DNA of 64,000 bases from Verrucomicrobia bacterium ADurb.Bin006 (lineage in GTDB: Bacteria > Verrucomicrobiota > Verrucomicrobiia > Limisphaerales > J093). The stretch lies in assembly GCA_002071485.1 (NCBI GenBank), contig MWFF01000195.1, positions 29,947 to 93,946 on the forward strand, given 5' to 3'. Below, piece by piece: positions 36,191 through 44,086 of the stretch (the stretch's first letter is position 1; each line of letters starts with the position of its first letter). Below the pieces are notes generated by a model. It did not search any database and was not told where the DNA came from. It worked only from the letters and a program-made list of their open reading frames with translations. The position numbers and the translations under genes are program-made.

Positions 36191-36910
36191 CTTCGTGTCT
36201 CTGTGGTTCAATCGGCACGTTGACAGTCAACGATGGGGATGAACTACAGAGGCACAGAGAGCGCGGAGATGGGAGATGGGAGTTCGGGTATCGACTGTCG
36301 GAGCCGACTCTCTCGCTGACACACCTGCGTTGAAGCGACTTGTCTTGCGGCGGAGGTCTTCAGCCGCAAAAGAACGCAAAGAGCGCAAAGCCGACAAGTC
36401 CCTTTCTTTGTGTTCCTTGTGTTCTTTCGCGGCTGGGAATCGGATCGGAAGGGTACGGTCGGCAATTGCGGTCTGCGGAAGAAAACCTCTGGAGCGTAGC
36501 CGAGCTGGGGTTGGGGGCTTTCGAGGCAGGGATATTTCCGGAAGTCCCATTCGGTCAGTCTCGGGATCAATCTGTGTTCCGTCCTGAATCGGTGTGGAGT
36601 CCGTCCCTCACAGATTCGGGGCGGAACACAGATTGCCCGGTCATGGTTTTCTCCGTGTCCTCTGTGTCTCTGTGGTTCATTCCGCGCGATGACAGTCAGC
36701 GAGGGGGATCAACCACAGAGGCACAGAGAGCGCGGAGATGAGAGATGGGAGATGGGAGATGGGAGTTCGTGTATTGACTGCCGGAGCTGACTTTCTCGCT
36801 GACGCACCTCCGTTAGAGCGGCTCGTCTTGCGGCGGAGGTCTTTAGCCGCAAAAGAACGCAAAGAGCGCAAAGCTGACAAGTCCCTTTCTTTGTGTTGCT
36901 TGTGTTCTTT
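36190..36910. repeat. composite dispersed repeat block, second locus (two copies)
   Basis: Homologous to 8483-9345 over its whole length. Two copies (about 36190-36460 and 36586-36910) share the same order of 'cacagaggcacagagag' arm, heptamer array (3 units at 36265-36285; 5 units at 36733-36767), spacer and 'gcaaaagaacgcaaagagcg' inverted repeat. They are joined by the same linker (gaagtcccattcggtcagtc region). The arrays differ in unit number from those at the first locus. Confidence 0.85.
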
Positions 36911-36929
36911 CGGAGATCGTGAACACTCA

Positions 36930-37355
36930 TCAGCATTCCAATCCGAGCTTGTGCGGCGCCTCGCGTGCGTTGAGGATGGGAATGCCCTGGAAGGAGCCCA
37001 TGGTCAGCAAGTCCTGGTCCCCTGACACGATGGCCTCCGCCTCGGCCGTGACTGCGCAGGCCAGGACGGGCAGGTCGTCCGGGTCGCGCAATTCCGGTGG
37101 AAGGGACAAAGGCCCTGGCGCGACGAGGGTCGCCTCCTCCGACAGTTTGCGCGCGAGTTCGTCTGCTGTTGTGCCCTGCGCGGCGATGCGCCCAACGAAC
37201 TTGGGACGCGCCATGACGCTGGCAAACTCGGCCAGCAAAGCGGGAGACAACACCAGTTCCACTTTGCCACTGGCCACGGCCTCCAGCAGCCGCGCCGACG
37301 GCCCTTGCCAGAGCGAAGCCGAAACCAACGTGTTGGTGTCAGCGACCAGCTTCAC
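36930..37355 (-). CDS. PIN-domain toxin (VapC-like, COG1569 type)
   Basis: 141 residues with the PIN metal-binding acids in order: D6 in KLVADTN, E43 in LLAEFASV, D94 in RDPDDLPVLACA, and D113/D115 in IVSGDQDLL. The family members are usually Mg-dependent RNases. The start codon overlaps the end of the upstream antitoxin gene by 17 bp, a typical toxin-antitoxin arrangement. The gene appears intact although its 3' end lies only about 20 bp from the composite repeat. The target RNA is unknown. Confidence 0.88.
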   Translation of the reverse strand: MKLVADTNTLVSASLWQGPSARLLEAVASGKVELVLSPALLAEFASVMARPKFVGRIAAQGTTADELARKLSEEATLVAPGPLSLPPELRDPDDLPVLACAVTAEAEAIVSGDQDLLTMGSFQGIPILNAREAPHKLGLEC

Positions 37356-37593
37356 GCGCCCGCTTCTCCGCCCGAACCGCTTTCACTTCGGCCTGGATTT
37401 CCTCCGGGCTCGTCGGCACGCCGGGCTGAGCTCGAATCTGGCGCACGATCTCGAAGAAGCTCCGCGAGCCGGTGTCCGAAGCGAGTTCGCGCGCGATGAG
37501 GGTCGCGACGCGCTTGGGGTCCAGGAGACCCTTGGCCTTCGCCTGGGCGGCGATGGACTCCGGCAGGTCCAGTTCAAGTGTGACGCTCATCAC
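37339..37593 (-). CDS. antitoxin partner of the PIN toxin
   Basis: 84 residues: MMSVTLELDLPESIAAQAKA, then GLLDPKRVATLIARELASDT. The N-terminal beta strand with following helices fits small ribbon-helix-helix or related antitoxins, and the charged C-terminal tail (IQAEVKAVRAEKRAREAGR) would bind the toxin. It lies directly upstream of and overlaps the PIN gene. The assignment relies mainly on position and size. A second Met codon immediately follows the first. Confidence 0.75.
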   Translation of the reverse strand: MMSVTLELDLPESIAAQAKAKGLLDPKRVATLIARELASDTGSRSFFEIVRQIRAQPGVPTSPEEIQAEVKAVRAEKRAREAGR

Positions 37594-37675
37594 GCCGAGA
37601 ACATGAGGTCAGCGAACTGGTTCTGTCAACCTGCAGTCCCGAGAGCGCCAGTCGCCGAGCTGTCCGTTCTTCACC

Positions 37676-37842
37676 CTGTTTGCCCAGGGCGATGGCCCTC
37701 CGCCGCGTCGGGGCCTGCCCTGGGCCGGCTTATGGCGGCCCTGTGGCTCTTTGTGGTCCTTGTGTTCTTTCGCGGCTAATCCGGTCCTTGCTTTAGCCGC
37801 AAGGGACGCAAAGAGCGCAAAGAAAACAAGCGGCAGAAGAAG
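37676..37842. repeat. shared hairpin (CCCAGGG...CCCTGGG) joined to a repeat fragment
   Basis: ccctgtttgcccagggcgat, ggccctccgccgcgtcgggg and cctgccctgggccggcttat recur almost exactly at 40380-40447. The sequence can fold into nested stems (cccaggg/ccctggg; ggccc/gggcc). It is followed here by the 'tttgtggtccttgtgttctt ... cgcaaagagcgcaaag' inverted repeat, which overlaps the broken parE gene. Confidence 0.75.
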
Positions 37843-37900
37843 GCGCCACGGTCTGCCGCTGGACGTCGGCGATGAAGTCGTCCGTTTTGCGGACGGTCAT
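37793..37900 (-). pseudogene. truncated ParE-type toxin gene
   Basis: ATG 37900 overlaps the parD stop (ATGA, 37897-37900). The first 16 codons read MTVRKTDDFIADVQRQ, matching the N-terminus of ParE/RelE-type toxins. After about 37853 the sequence turns into the 'gtttt ctttgcgctctttgcg' repeat and stops at 37793, leaving 35 codons without the toxin core. The toxin was therefore lost, apparently by repeat insertion or a deletion ending in a repeat. Confidence 0.65.
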
Positions 37901-38157
37901 GTCGTGGAGGCTTGGGTGCGCGCTCGCACGCGTCCGCGGATGCCGTCGAAGTCCGCCCTGGTGAGCGGCGTGGCGGGTTTGTCAGCGGCTTCAAGTAGCC
38001 AAGCCTCAAGCTCCGGCGTGACTTCCAACGGCCGGCGTTGCTGCTCGATCACGGAGCGCAGGACGTCATTGGCCAATTCACTGGCGTCCGCACAGACCCC
38101 GGCGCGGACCTGCTCTTGCAGGAAGTCCTCGACGTCTTTCGCCAAGGCAATTGTCAT
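37897..38157 (-). CDS. ParD-type (CopG/ribbon-helix-helix) antitoxin
   Basis: 86 residues from ATG 38157: MTIALAKDVEDFLQEQVRAG, CADASELANDVLRSVIEQ. This is the ParD-like strand-helix-helix layout with 'S.v..e.lr.l'-type spacing, followed by a toxin-binding tail. An upstream GTG/ATG extension to 38181 adds eight unlikely residues. The downstream toxin gene overlaps by 4 bp but is truncated, so this antitoxin is an orphan. It could still autoregulate or neutralise a related toxin elsewhere. Confidence 0.8.
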   Translation of the reverse strand: MTIALAKDVEDFLQEQVRAGVCADASELANDVLRSVIEQQRRPLEVTPELEAWLLEAADKPATPLTRADFDGIRGRVRARTQASTT

Positions 38158-38204
38158 GGGAGCAGTGTCGCGCACCGGCAACGGTGTGTCAAACCTCCAG
38201 CCCG

Positions 38205-38275
38205 CCTGTGCGTTTTTGGCGGCTGGAAATGGTCAGCAGGGTACGGTCGGCCATTAGTGTCTGCGGGAAAGGATG
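38205..38275. repeat. end fragment of the composite repeat
   Basis: tttttggcggctggaaatgg, tcagcagggtacggtcggcc attagtgtctgcggg matches the right end of the block at 8843-8890 (cggctggaaatcggtcagca gggtacagtcggccataggt). No gene overlaps it. Confidence 0.65.
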
Positions 38276-38335
38276 TCGACCAGGCGCAGCACGGCGAGTG
38301 GCGATTGGAGGGGAAGAACGGGACCTGCGAACTGG

Positions 38336-38818
38336 TCAGGCGTGGGACCAGTCCTCGACCGGCAAGCCTTCGATGCCGCTGAAGTGACGCACGTTAAGCG
38401 TGGCGAGAACCAGGCCATGAATCTTGGCAGTCGCGGCGATGAGGAAGTCGAAGTCCGAGGCCACGAAGCCTGCTCTGCGGCAAGCGCTCTTGATCTGGCT
38501 GAAGCTTCTGGCGATGGCGGTGTCGACAGGCAGAATGTGCAGCCGGTTCTTGAGCAGGTGGTCGTACTGCGCCTGCAGCCGGGCCGACCGTTTCCAGGCG
38601 AGTCCATAGAGCAGTTCGGCTTCGCTGATGGCCGAGGTGGCCAGGGCGGCGTCTCCGAGTTCCTGCCACCGCTGCTGCACGGAGAGCAGCGGCTTTGGCT
38701 TGAGAGGCTGGCAATAGACCGAGGTGTCCAGAAGGTGCGACGGCACGGTGTGTTGGAAGGTGAGGTGTTGAAGTTCGATCGTCGGACGCGTGCGGGCGCG
38801 CGGTCCTGGCTTCGGCAC
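38336..38818 (-). CDS. PIN-domain toxin (VapC family)
   Basis: Up to 160 residues with PIN motifs: HLLDTSVYCQPL (first Asp), SAISEAELLYGL (Glu), SDFDFLIAATA (third acid) and LVLATLNVRHF. GTG 38818 gives the long form. GTG 38746, just before PSHLLDTSV, matches the usual VapC length better (136 residues). The Phd-type antitoxin gene ends 36 bp upstream of GTG 38818. Presumed Mg-dependent endoribonuclease activity comes from family knowledge. Confidence 0.85.
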   Translation of the reverse strand: MPKPGPRARTRPTIELQHLTFQHTVPSHLLDTSVYCQPLKPKPLLSVQQRWQELGDAALATSAISEAELLYGLAWKRSARLQAQYDHLLKNRLHILPVDTAIARSFSQIKSACRRAGFVASDFDFLIAATAKIHGLVLATLNVRHFSGIEGLPVEDWSHA

Positions 38819-38854
38819 AACCTGGCAGACACGGCCGGACAGGAGGGCATGGTA

Positions 38855-39115
38855 TCAGTCGTCGAGGGGGTGGCGCCAGGTCTGCCGCTGACGCGGCGGC
38901 AGGGTGAAATCTTCGGTGAACCGGCCATGGCGCTTTTCGAACTCGGCGCGCCGATCCCAAACGGATGCGGGTCTTGAGCGGGATGATGGGATCGGCTCGA
39001 TCTTGACCAGCGGTTTGCCGCGCCGCGTGACCACGACCGCGACGCCCTGGGCGGCGACTCGCTCACAAATCTCGGAGAACTTCGTTTTCGCTTCGAACAG
39101 TCCTATGGCTTGCAC
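38855..39115 (-). CDS. Phd/YefM-type antitoxin
   Basis: 86 residues: MQAIGLFEAKTKFSEICERV, then AAQGVAVVVTRRGKPLVKIE. This is the Phd/YefM DNA-binding fold ('aK..ls.ll..v..g....I.r.GkpvA.l.p'). The C-terminal tail (EKRHGRFTEDFTLPPRQRQT) would wrap the VapC toxin encoded directly downstream. The pair is expected to be autoregulated through the antitoxin dimer; no operator was mapped. Confidence 0.87.
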   Translation of the reverse strand: MQAIGLFEAKTKFSEICERVAAQGVAVVVTRRGKPLVKIEPIPSSRSRPASVWDRRAEFEKRHGRFTEDFTLPPRQRQTWRHPLDD

Positions 39116-39542
39116 GGCGCAAAGCTACCAGTCAACTAGTTTATCGCAACTGCTTTTGCATTCTCACGGAATCCGGAAAAGGGTCGGAGGTTCTCGGTTC
39201 AGGTTTCAGCGTTGCTGAACGCTGCTGCTTTCGGCGCCTGACGAAGCCGATCTTCTCGCTGACACACCTCCGTTGGAGCGGCCTGTTTTCGGGGGGAGGT
39301 CTTTGCCCGCAAAAGAACGCAAAGAGCGCAAAGCCGGCATGTCCCTTCTTTGTGGTCCTTGTGTTCTTTCGCGGCTGGAAATTGGAAATGGGGGCGGGTT
39401 CGCAGCCTTGACGATCGAAAGGAAGCGGGCTCGGGCTACGGAGAGGTGGTTTGGCAGTCTACTGAAGCTGCATTGCGGTAACTAGAGCGTGCTTGCCAGC
39501 CAGCAGAATGCTGAAGATCGCACGATCTCGGCAGAGGCGGGA
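39116..39542. other. intergenic region with partial composite repeat
   Basis: 39246-39393 is a partial copy of the composite repeat (tcttctcgctgacacacctc, spacer, cgcaaaagaacgcaaagagc/ttgtggtccttgtgttcttt arms). No gene is supported in the remaining 280 bp on either strand. Confidence 0.6.
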
Positions 39543-39899
39543 TCAAGCTCTGAGCCAGAAGACGCGCGAGCGCCAGTCCGCCTTGCCTTCCCGCTCAATC
39601 AGTTCATTCAACCTGCGCAGGAGCAGGCGGGTGTCGGCCTGAGCGATCGTCCTGGGAACGAAAACCACGCCCCCATGCGTGCGTCCGGCGCACATGCGCG
39701 CCTTCACGTGTTCAGGCATGGTGTTCACGTCGCGGGTCACGAGCACGCGATCTTCTTCAGCGAGAATCTCGAGGAGAAGTGGGTCCGAAAGCACGGCCAG
39801 GCCATGCTGCGTGGCCGACTGGACGTCCAACTTGGGCCAGCGCCGGCGCAGAGCGTCCGCCAACTTCGGGTCGAGATGGACATCGAGCATCAGTTTCAC
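39543..39899 (-). CDS. DUF5615-type PIN-like protein (putative toxin)
   Basis: 118 residues: MKLMLDVHLDPKLADALRRR, then HGLAVLSDPLLLEILAEEDR and VLVTRDVNTMPEH. This matches the DUF5615/Mut7-C-like PIN-related family ('h.hDehl......Lr..G.d......d.....D..il..A...~r~lvT.D.D'). Acids D6, D38 and D57 (approximate positions) would form the active site. The start overlaps the upstream gene by 4 bp (ATGA). Members usually pair with a DUF433 protein, as seen here. Confidence 0.8.
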   Translation of the reverse strand: MKLMLDVHLDPKLADALRRRWPKLDVQSATQHGLAVLSDPLLLEILAEEDRVLVTRDVNTMPEHVKARMCAGRTHGGVVFVPRTIAQADTRLLLRRLNELIEREGKADWRSRVFWLRA

Positions 39900-40291
39900 A
39901 GCGACTCGACGTGAGGCAACACTTGCGCGAGACCAGCCAACTCACCGCGCTCGGCAGCCAGGTCGCGCTCGGCCTCGATTTCATCCGCGTACGCCTTGGC
40001 ATAAGCGGCCGCCACGCGGACCAGGGCGGCGGGTTGGCGCATGTGTTTCGCGGCTGCGACCACGTCGCCCTTCAGTTCGTCGAGGAGATCGATCACCATC
40101 CACACCGGCCAGCGTGTGCCTGCCAGCCAGGCAACCTGTCGTTCACCCGCCTCGCGGAAGTCTATGCCAGGGAATCGGCGCCGTCGTGCGCCAGCGACCA
40201 GAAGCGGGACGCAAAAGGCATTCAGGTTCGCGTTGGGCTTCAGACCCGAGGTCAAATCGTCGTACTCGTCCTTGCTTAACCTGAGACTCAT
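39896..40291 (-). CDS. DUF433-like antitoxin partner
   Basis: The C-terminal two thirds (FPGIDFREAGERQVAWLAGT, RWPVWMVIDLLDELKGDVVA) match the DUF433 pattern 'GtRi.V..i......G.s..ei...y..L....v.aAl.Y...'. DUF433 genes commonly precede DUF5615 toxins. ATG 40291 is chosen because GAAGGA (40299-40304) lies 7 nt upstream on the minus strand; ATG 40315 would add eight residues. The last four bases overlap the DUF5615 start. The N-terminal part (MSLRLSKDEYDDL) looks like a short helix pair. Confidence 0.75.
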   Translation of the reverse strand: MSLRLSKDEYDDLTSGLKPNANLNAFCVPLLVAGARRRRFPGIDFREAGERQVAWLAGTRWPVWMVIDLLDELKGDVVAAAKHMRQPAALVRVAAAYAKAYADEIEAERDLAAERGELAGLAQVLPHVESL

Positions 40292-40379
40292 GCGATGTTC
40301 CTTCGTCTTTGTCATACGTTCGCCGACAATGGCAGTCAACACCGCGCTCGTCAAGGTCTGTGGAACGTCAATGGGGTCT

Positions 40380-40447
40380 CCCTGTTTGCCCAGGGCGATG
40401 GCCCTCCGCCGCGTCGGGGCCTGCCCTGGGCCGGCTTATGGCGACCC
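40380..40447. repeat. second copy of the CCCAGGG hairpin
   Basis: Matches 37676-37743 nearly base for base (ccctgtttgcccagggcgat ... cctgccctgggccggcttat). The two copies flank the orphan parD, the Phd/VapC pair and the DUF433/DUF5615 pair in direct orientation. Confidence 0.75.
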
Positions 40448-40784
40448 TCTCGAAATCTAAACAGAATGACCGTGGGGCGAACGGTTGCCTGTTGCTCTCT
40501 CTTCCCACTCGACGCCTTTTCCCCGCCTCCTCGCTTGTCTACATCCATTTGGTCGTTGGGGCGTACGGTTGTCTTGACTCTGCCGGCTCGCGCCATAAAC
40601 CTTGCTGGTGAAGCCCGTGAGCGTCATTGTCTGGCCCGGGCGGCGGCTGAAGGCGAGTCCGGACGGGAGTCCGGGCCACGGCGGAGAGTGTCCGCCGGGC
40701 GGCAGGCGCGATCGGCGGGCGACGCGTGTGACGCGTGTGAAGAGCAGTATGGGCAAACAACGTTGGGCATAAGAAGGGCAAATC
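40448..40784. other. upstream region of the Tat-exported protein gene
   Basis: No gene is supported. A possible promoter is ttgact at about 40573 with a taaacc-like -10 about 17 bp later, but this is weak. The segment near 40650-40680 (gagtccggacgggagtccgg) can form a small stem. Confidence 0.3.
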
Positions 40785-42350
40785 ATGAAGACCGACCGAT
40801 CGTTTCTCCAGTGTTCGAGCTGCGGCGTCAGTCGACGTCGATTTCTTTCGGGTTGCGCGCGTTGCGCCGCGGCGGCGGGGGCGCTGACACTTCCCGGGTG
40901 GTCGCGCAGCGCCGAGGTGACTGCGCCGAAGGTGAAGATTCGGATCATCTACGCCCTGCACGCACCGGTTCAGCCAGGTCCGGATTGGCCGAACAAAGGG
41001 TTCGATTTCCGGCCTGTGATGGAGGCAATTGGAACAATCCTGGCTCAGCGGTGTCCGGAGTTCGAATTCCTGGCATCGATGGCTACGGGTCCGGAGCAGG
41101 CCAAGGAGATACTGGCGGCCGATGAATCGGCATCGATTGAGGGCTACATCGTCTGTCAGATGAACTGCTGGAACCGTGTGGTCCAGACGATCGCGGCTAC
41201 GGGCAAGCCGGTTCTGTACGTGGATTTCAAGTATGGCGGCAGCGGCGGGTTCCTGGTCTACAACGCCGCGTTCTTGCGCGAGGGGGCCGGCAACGTCGGT
41301 TTCGTATCCTCGTCGAGTGCGGACGATCTGGTCGAGGCAGTTAAGTGTTTTGGGCTGATGAAGGAAGGGCTGTCCGCGAGGCGTTTTAGCGAAGTGACAT
41401 CGGTTGCACGGCGTGGGCGGACGCCTTTTCCGAGCACGTCGGGCATCGTCCCGGACCCGATGCCGACCACGGCGATTCCCGAGTGTCTGCGCCAGATGAA
41501 GGAATCGCGGATTCTGGCGGTGCGGGGTACGGAATCGGGGTGGGCGGAGCCTGTTTTGGGCATTTCGGTTTACAACGTGGCGTTTGCGGAGTTGAACGAC
41601 GCGTGGAAGAGCGCGGACAAGGACCAGGCGGGGGCGTTGGCGGATCGCTGGCAGCGGGAGGCGACGGACATCACGGATGTGACGCGCAAGACGCTTGAAG
41701 AGAGTGCGGCGATGTATCTGGCCCAGAAGGCGCTGCTCAAGAAGTACATCGCCAACGCGATCACGATCGATTGCCTGGGCGGTTTCTACGGCGGGCATAT
41801 CCATGCCTATCCGTGCCTCGGTTTCCATCAATTGCTCAACGAAGGCATGGTTGGCGCGTGCGAAGCCGACGTGCGGTCCACGTCGGCCATGATCATTCTG
41901 ACCATCCTGAGCCATGGCCGGCCCGGCTACATTTCCGATCCGGTGATCGACACGTCCAAGCGCGAAATCGTCTATGCCCATTGCGTGGCGTCGAACAAGC
42001 CGTTCGGCCCGCGCGGCAAAGCGAGTCCGTTCGATATCATGACGCATTCCGAGGATCGTCAGGGCGCATCCGTCCGGTCCATTCTGCCGGTTGGTTACCT
42101 CACAACCACGGTTCAGTTCGACCAGAAGCGGAAGGAGGTCGTCATGCATCGCGCGCGGACGGTGGCGAACGATTTGGACGACCGGGCCTGCCGGACCAAG
42201 CTCTGCGCCGAACCGATTGGCGACATCGAGAAATTGTTCCGGTATTGGGACCAATGGGGTTGGCATCGGGTCACCTGCTATGGCGATTTCCGCAACGCGG
42301 TGATGGAGTTGGCTGCCACCCTCGAACTGAAGGTCGTCGAAGAAGCCTAG
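40785..42350 (+). CDS. Tat-exported L-fucose isomerase-like protein
   Basis: 521 residues with a twin-arginine signal (SRRRFLSGCARCAAAAGALT). The mature part shows the L-fucose/arabinose isomerase-like fold with alternating alpha/beta segments and a long C-terminal domain (GGHIHAYPCLGFHQLLNEGM, SPFDIMTHSEDRQGASVRSI). Catalytic acids of FucI were not assigned with confidence. Export of an isomerase-like protein is unusual but common in Planctomycetes/Verrucomicrobia Tat families of sugar-related proteins. The gene stands alone, followed by a tiny membrane-protein frame. Substrate unknown. Confidence 0.75.
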   Translation: MKTDRSFLQCSSCGVSRRRFLSGCARCAAAAGALTLPGWSRSAEVTAPKVKIRIIYALHAPVQPGPDWPNKGFDFRPVMEAIGTILAQRCPEFEFLASMATGPEQAKEILAADESASIEGYIVCQMNCWNRVVQTIAATGKPVLYVDFKYGGSGGFLVYNAAFLREGAGNVGFVSSSSADDLVEAVKCFGLMKEGLSARRFSEVTSVARRGRTPFPSTSGIVPDPMPTTAIPECLRQMKESRILAVRGTESGWAEPVLGISVYNVAFAELNDAWKSADKDQAGALADRWQREATDITDVTRKTLEESAAMYLAQKALLKKYIANAITIDCLGGFYGGHIHAYPCLGFHQLLNEGMVGACEADVRSTSAMIILTILSHGRPGYISDPVIDTSKREIVYAHCVASNKPFGPRGKASPFDIMTHSEDRQGASVRSILPVGYLTTTVQFDQKRKEVVMHRARTVANDLDDRACRTKLCAEPIGDIEKLFRYWDQWGWHRVTCYGDFRNAVMELAATLELKVVEEA

Positions 42351-42366
42351 ACGCGGTCAGCGCCTG

Positions 42367-42468
42367 ATGAGCCAGCCAGACGATGCAAAGTCCGCCAAAC
42401 GCCTCCTCTGGGGTGTGGTGATCGCCGTCCTTTTGCTCAATCTTGTCCTGTTCCTCGTCTACTCGTGA
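42367..42468 (+). CDS. 33-residue putative single-pass membrane peptide
   Basis: ATG 42367 to TGA 42468 encodes MSQPDDAKSAKRLLWGVVIA followed by VLLLNLVLFLVYS. This is a polar 11-residue head with two Lys before a 20-residue hydrophobic helix. It begins 16 bp after the preceding stop. No strong Shine-Dalgarno is visible. The composition is typical of genuine small membrane proteins, but such a frame could occur by chance. Confidence 0.45.
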   Translation: MSQPDDAKSAKRLLWGVVIAVLLLNLVLFLVYS

Positions 42469-42650
42469 CGCGGGTCTCGCGTGTTCTTGGGATGCTTGAC
42501 CGGTGAAGCTCGTTACAGACGCGTCAGGTCTGTGTGCTGCGTTGACGGGATCGAGGATTCTCTCGAGATCGTCCCTCTGAGGTCCGCGGCTTGCCGCGCG
42601 GACCTCGGGCCATTGCGCTGCAATGCTCGGAGCGGTCTAATGTTCTTGCC

Positions 42651-44021
42651 ATGACTGACCTGCTTGCTGAAGTCCGGACGGCCATCCTGACGCGCCGGCT
42701 CTTCGAGCGCGGCGAGCGCATTGTGGTGGCGGTCTCGGGCGGACTCGATTCGATGGTGTTGTTGCGGTTGCTTGATGAACTCGCTTCTGAATCCGCTTGG
42801 TCGTTGATCATGGCCCATTTCAATCACGGGCTCCGCGGCTGGGAGGCGGATCGGGACGAGGCGCTGGTCCGCGACAGCGCATGGCGTCTGGGATGGCCGT
42901 GTGTGGTGGGATGGGCCGACAGTGCGCTGCGGAAGCGTCAGCCTGGGGTCTCGCTCGAAATGGCGGCACGCCAGGCGCGGCACCGGTTTCTGGCCGAGGT
43001 GGCTGCGCAGTCGGGTTGCTCGAAAGTCGCCCTCGGCCAGCACGCTGACGACCAGATCGAGACCGTCCTGTTGCGCCTGTTGCGGGGGGCGGGTGGGGAA
43101 GGGCTGGCGGGCATCAAGTGGCTCGGGCCGTCGCCCGCGAATCCCACGATCCAGCTTGTTCGCCCTCTCCTGGGGCAAACACGGGCGACGTTGCGCCAGT
43201 GGGCCGGGCGTGCTGATGTGTCCTGGCGCGAAGATCGGAGCAATGCGTGCGCCGACATGAGTCGGAACTGGCTTCGGATCGAGATCGTTCCGAAGCTGAG
43301 GCGGCGTGTCGGACGCGGGTTGGCGGCTACGGTGGCGAGAACGGCGGCGCTTGTTGGCGCGGAGGCCGATCTGGTCAACGATCTGGCTCGCAGGTGGCGG
43401 GGAGCGCGGCGGCGGGCGGCGTTCGGTGCGCTGCACGCGGCTGTCCAACGCCGCATCCTGGTCCAGCAGTTGATCGAGTCCGGCATCGAGCCGGAGTTCG
43501 AGTTGGTCGAGGCTCTTCGAACGGAGCCGGGCGTGTCCCGGACGATCGGTCCGGGCTTGACCGTCCGGAGCGATGTCCGGGGGCATGTTGAAGTCGAAAG
43601 AACTGCCGGGGTGCGGTTTCGCGGGGAACGGCATTCGGTGCGATTAGACGGGGATTCGGGGAGGATTGTTTTTGGCGGAATGACGGTGGTATGGCGGGTC
43701 GTGACGCGGCGCGGCAAGGAGAGAGTGGCCCGGCGCCGGCACTGGGAGAGTTTCGACGCGGATCGGGTCGGATCGGCCATTATGCTGCGGCACTGGCAAC
43801 CGGGGGACCGGTTTTGTCCGATCGGACAGGAATCCGCCGTGAAGCTGCAGGATTTGTTTGTGAACGGTGGCGTGCCCCGATCGGAGAGGCATCGGCGGGC
43901 GATCGCGCTAACGGCGGAGGGGGAGCTTTTTTGGGTGGAGGGGCTGCGGATGGCCGAGAGGTTCAGAATCAGGCCCGAGACGCGAAGGTGGCTTGAATGG
44001 CGTTGGAGCCGGGAGGGGTGA
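42651..44021 (+). CDS. tilS: tRNA(Ile)-lysidine synthetase
   Basis: 456 residues. The PP-loop SGGLDS is at residues 29-34, followed by HFNHGLRG and GVSLEMAARQARHRFL, typical of TilS. The ATPase domain includes ALGQHADDQIETVLLRLLRG. The C-terminal part (MLRHWQPGDRFCPIGQESAV, KLQDLFVNGGVPRSERHR) is the TilS substrate-binding domain. The enzyme converts C34 of the tRNA-Ile CAU anticodon to lysidine, making it read AUA. ATG 42651 is chosen because the domain starts right after it. ftsH follows 65 bp downstream, the conserved tilS-ftsH order of many bacteria. Confidence 0.95.
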   Translation: MTDLLAEVRTAILTRRLFERGERIVVAVSGGLDSMVLLRLLDELASESAWSLIMAHFNHGLRGWEADRDEALVRDSAWRLGWPCVVGWADSALRKRQPGVSLEMAARQARHRFLAEVAAQSGCSKVALGQHADDQIETVLLRLLRGAGGEGLAGIKWLGPSPANPTIQLVRPLLGQTRATLRQWAGRADVSWREDRSNACADMSRNWLRIEIVPKLRRRVGRGLAATVARTAALVGAEADLVNDLARRWRGARRRAAFGALHAAVQRRILVQQLIESGIEPEFELVEALRTEPGVSRTIGPGLTVRSDVRGHVEVERTAGVRFRGERHSVRLDGDSGRIVFGGMTVVWRVVTRRGKERVARRRHWESFDADRVGSAIMLRHWQPGDRFCPIGQESAVKLQDLFVNGGVPRSERHRRAIALTAEGELFWVEGLRMAERFRIRPETRRWLEWRWSREG

Positions 44022-44086
44022 CCGGCGCGTCAAATGACGCGTCAAACGGTTGCAGTGGCATAAGGCGAATGGTAGGCTAGGAAGCA

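Noticed and set aside
40539..42266. 575-codon minus-strand frame opposite the fucose-isomerase-like gene
   Set aside because: Composition is Arg/Pro/His-rich with no motif, and the plus-strand frame has a Tat signal and a clear fold.
44020..44086. Hairpin/operator between tilS and ftsH (gcgtcaaatgacgc)
   Set aside because: The palindrome has only a 2-nt gap and the repeated gcgtcaaa could be chance. No regulator is known here.
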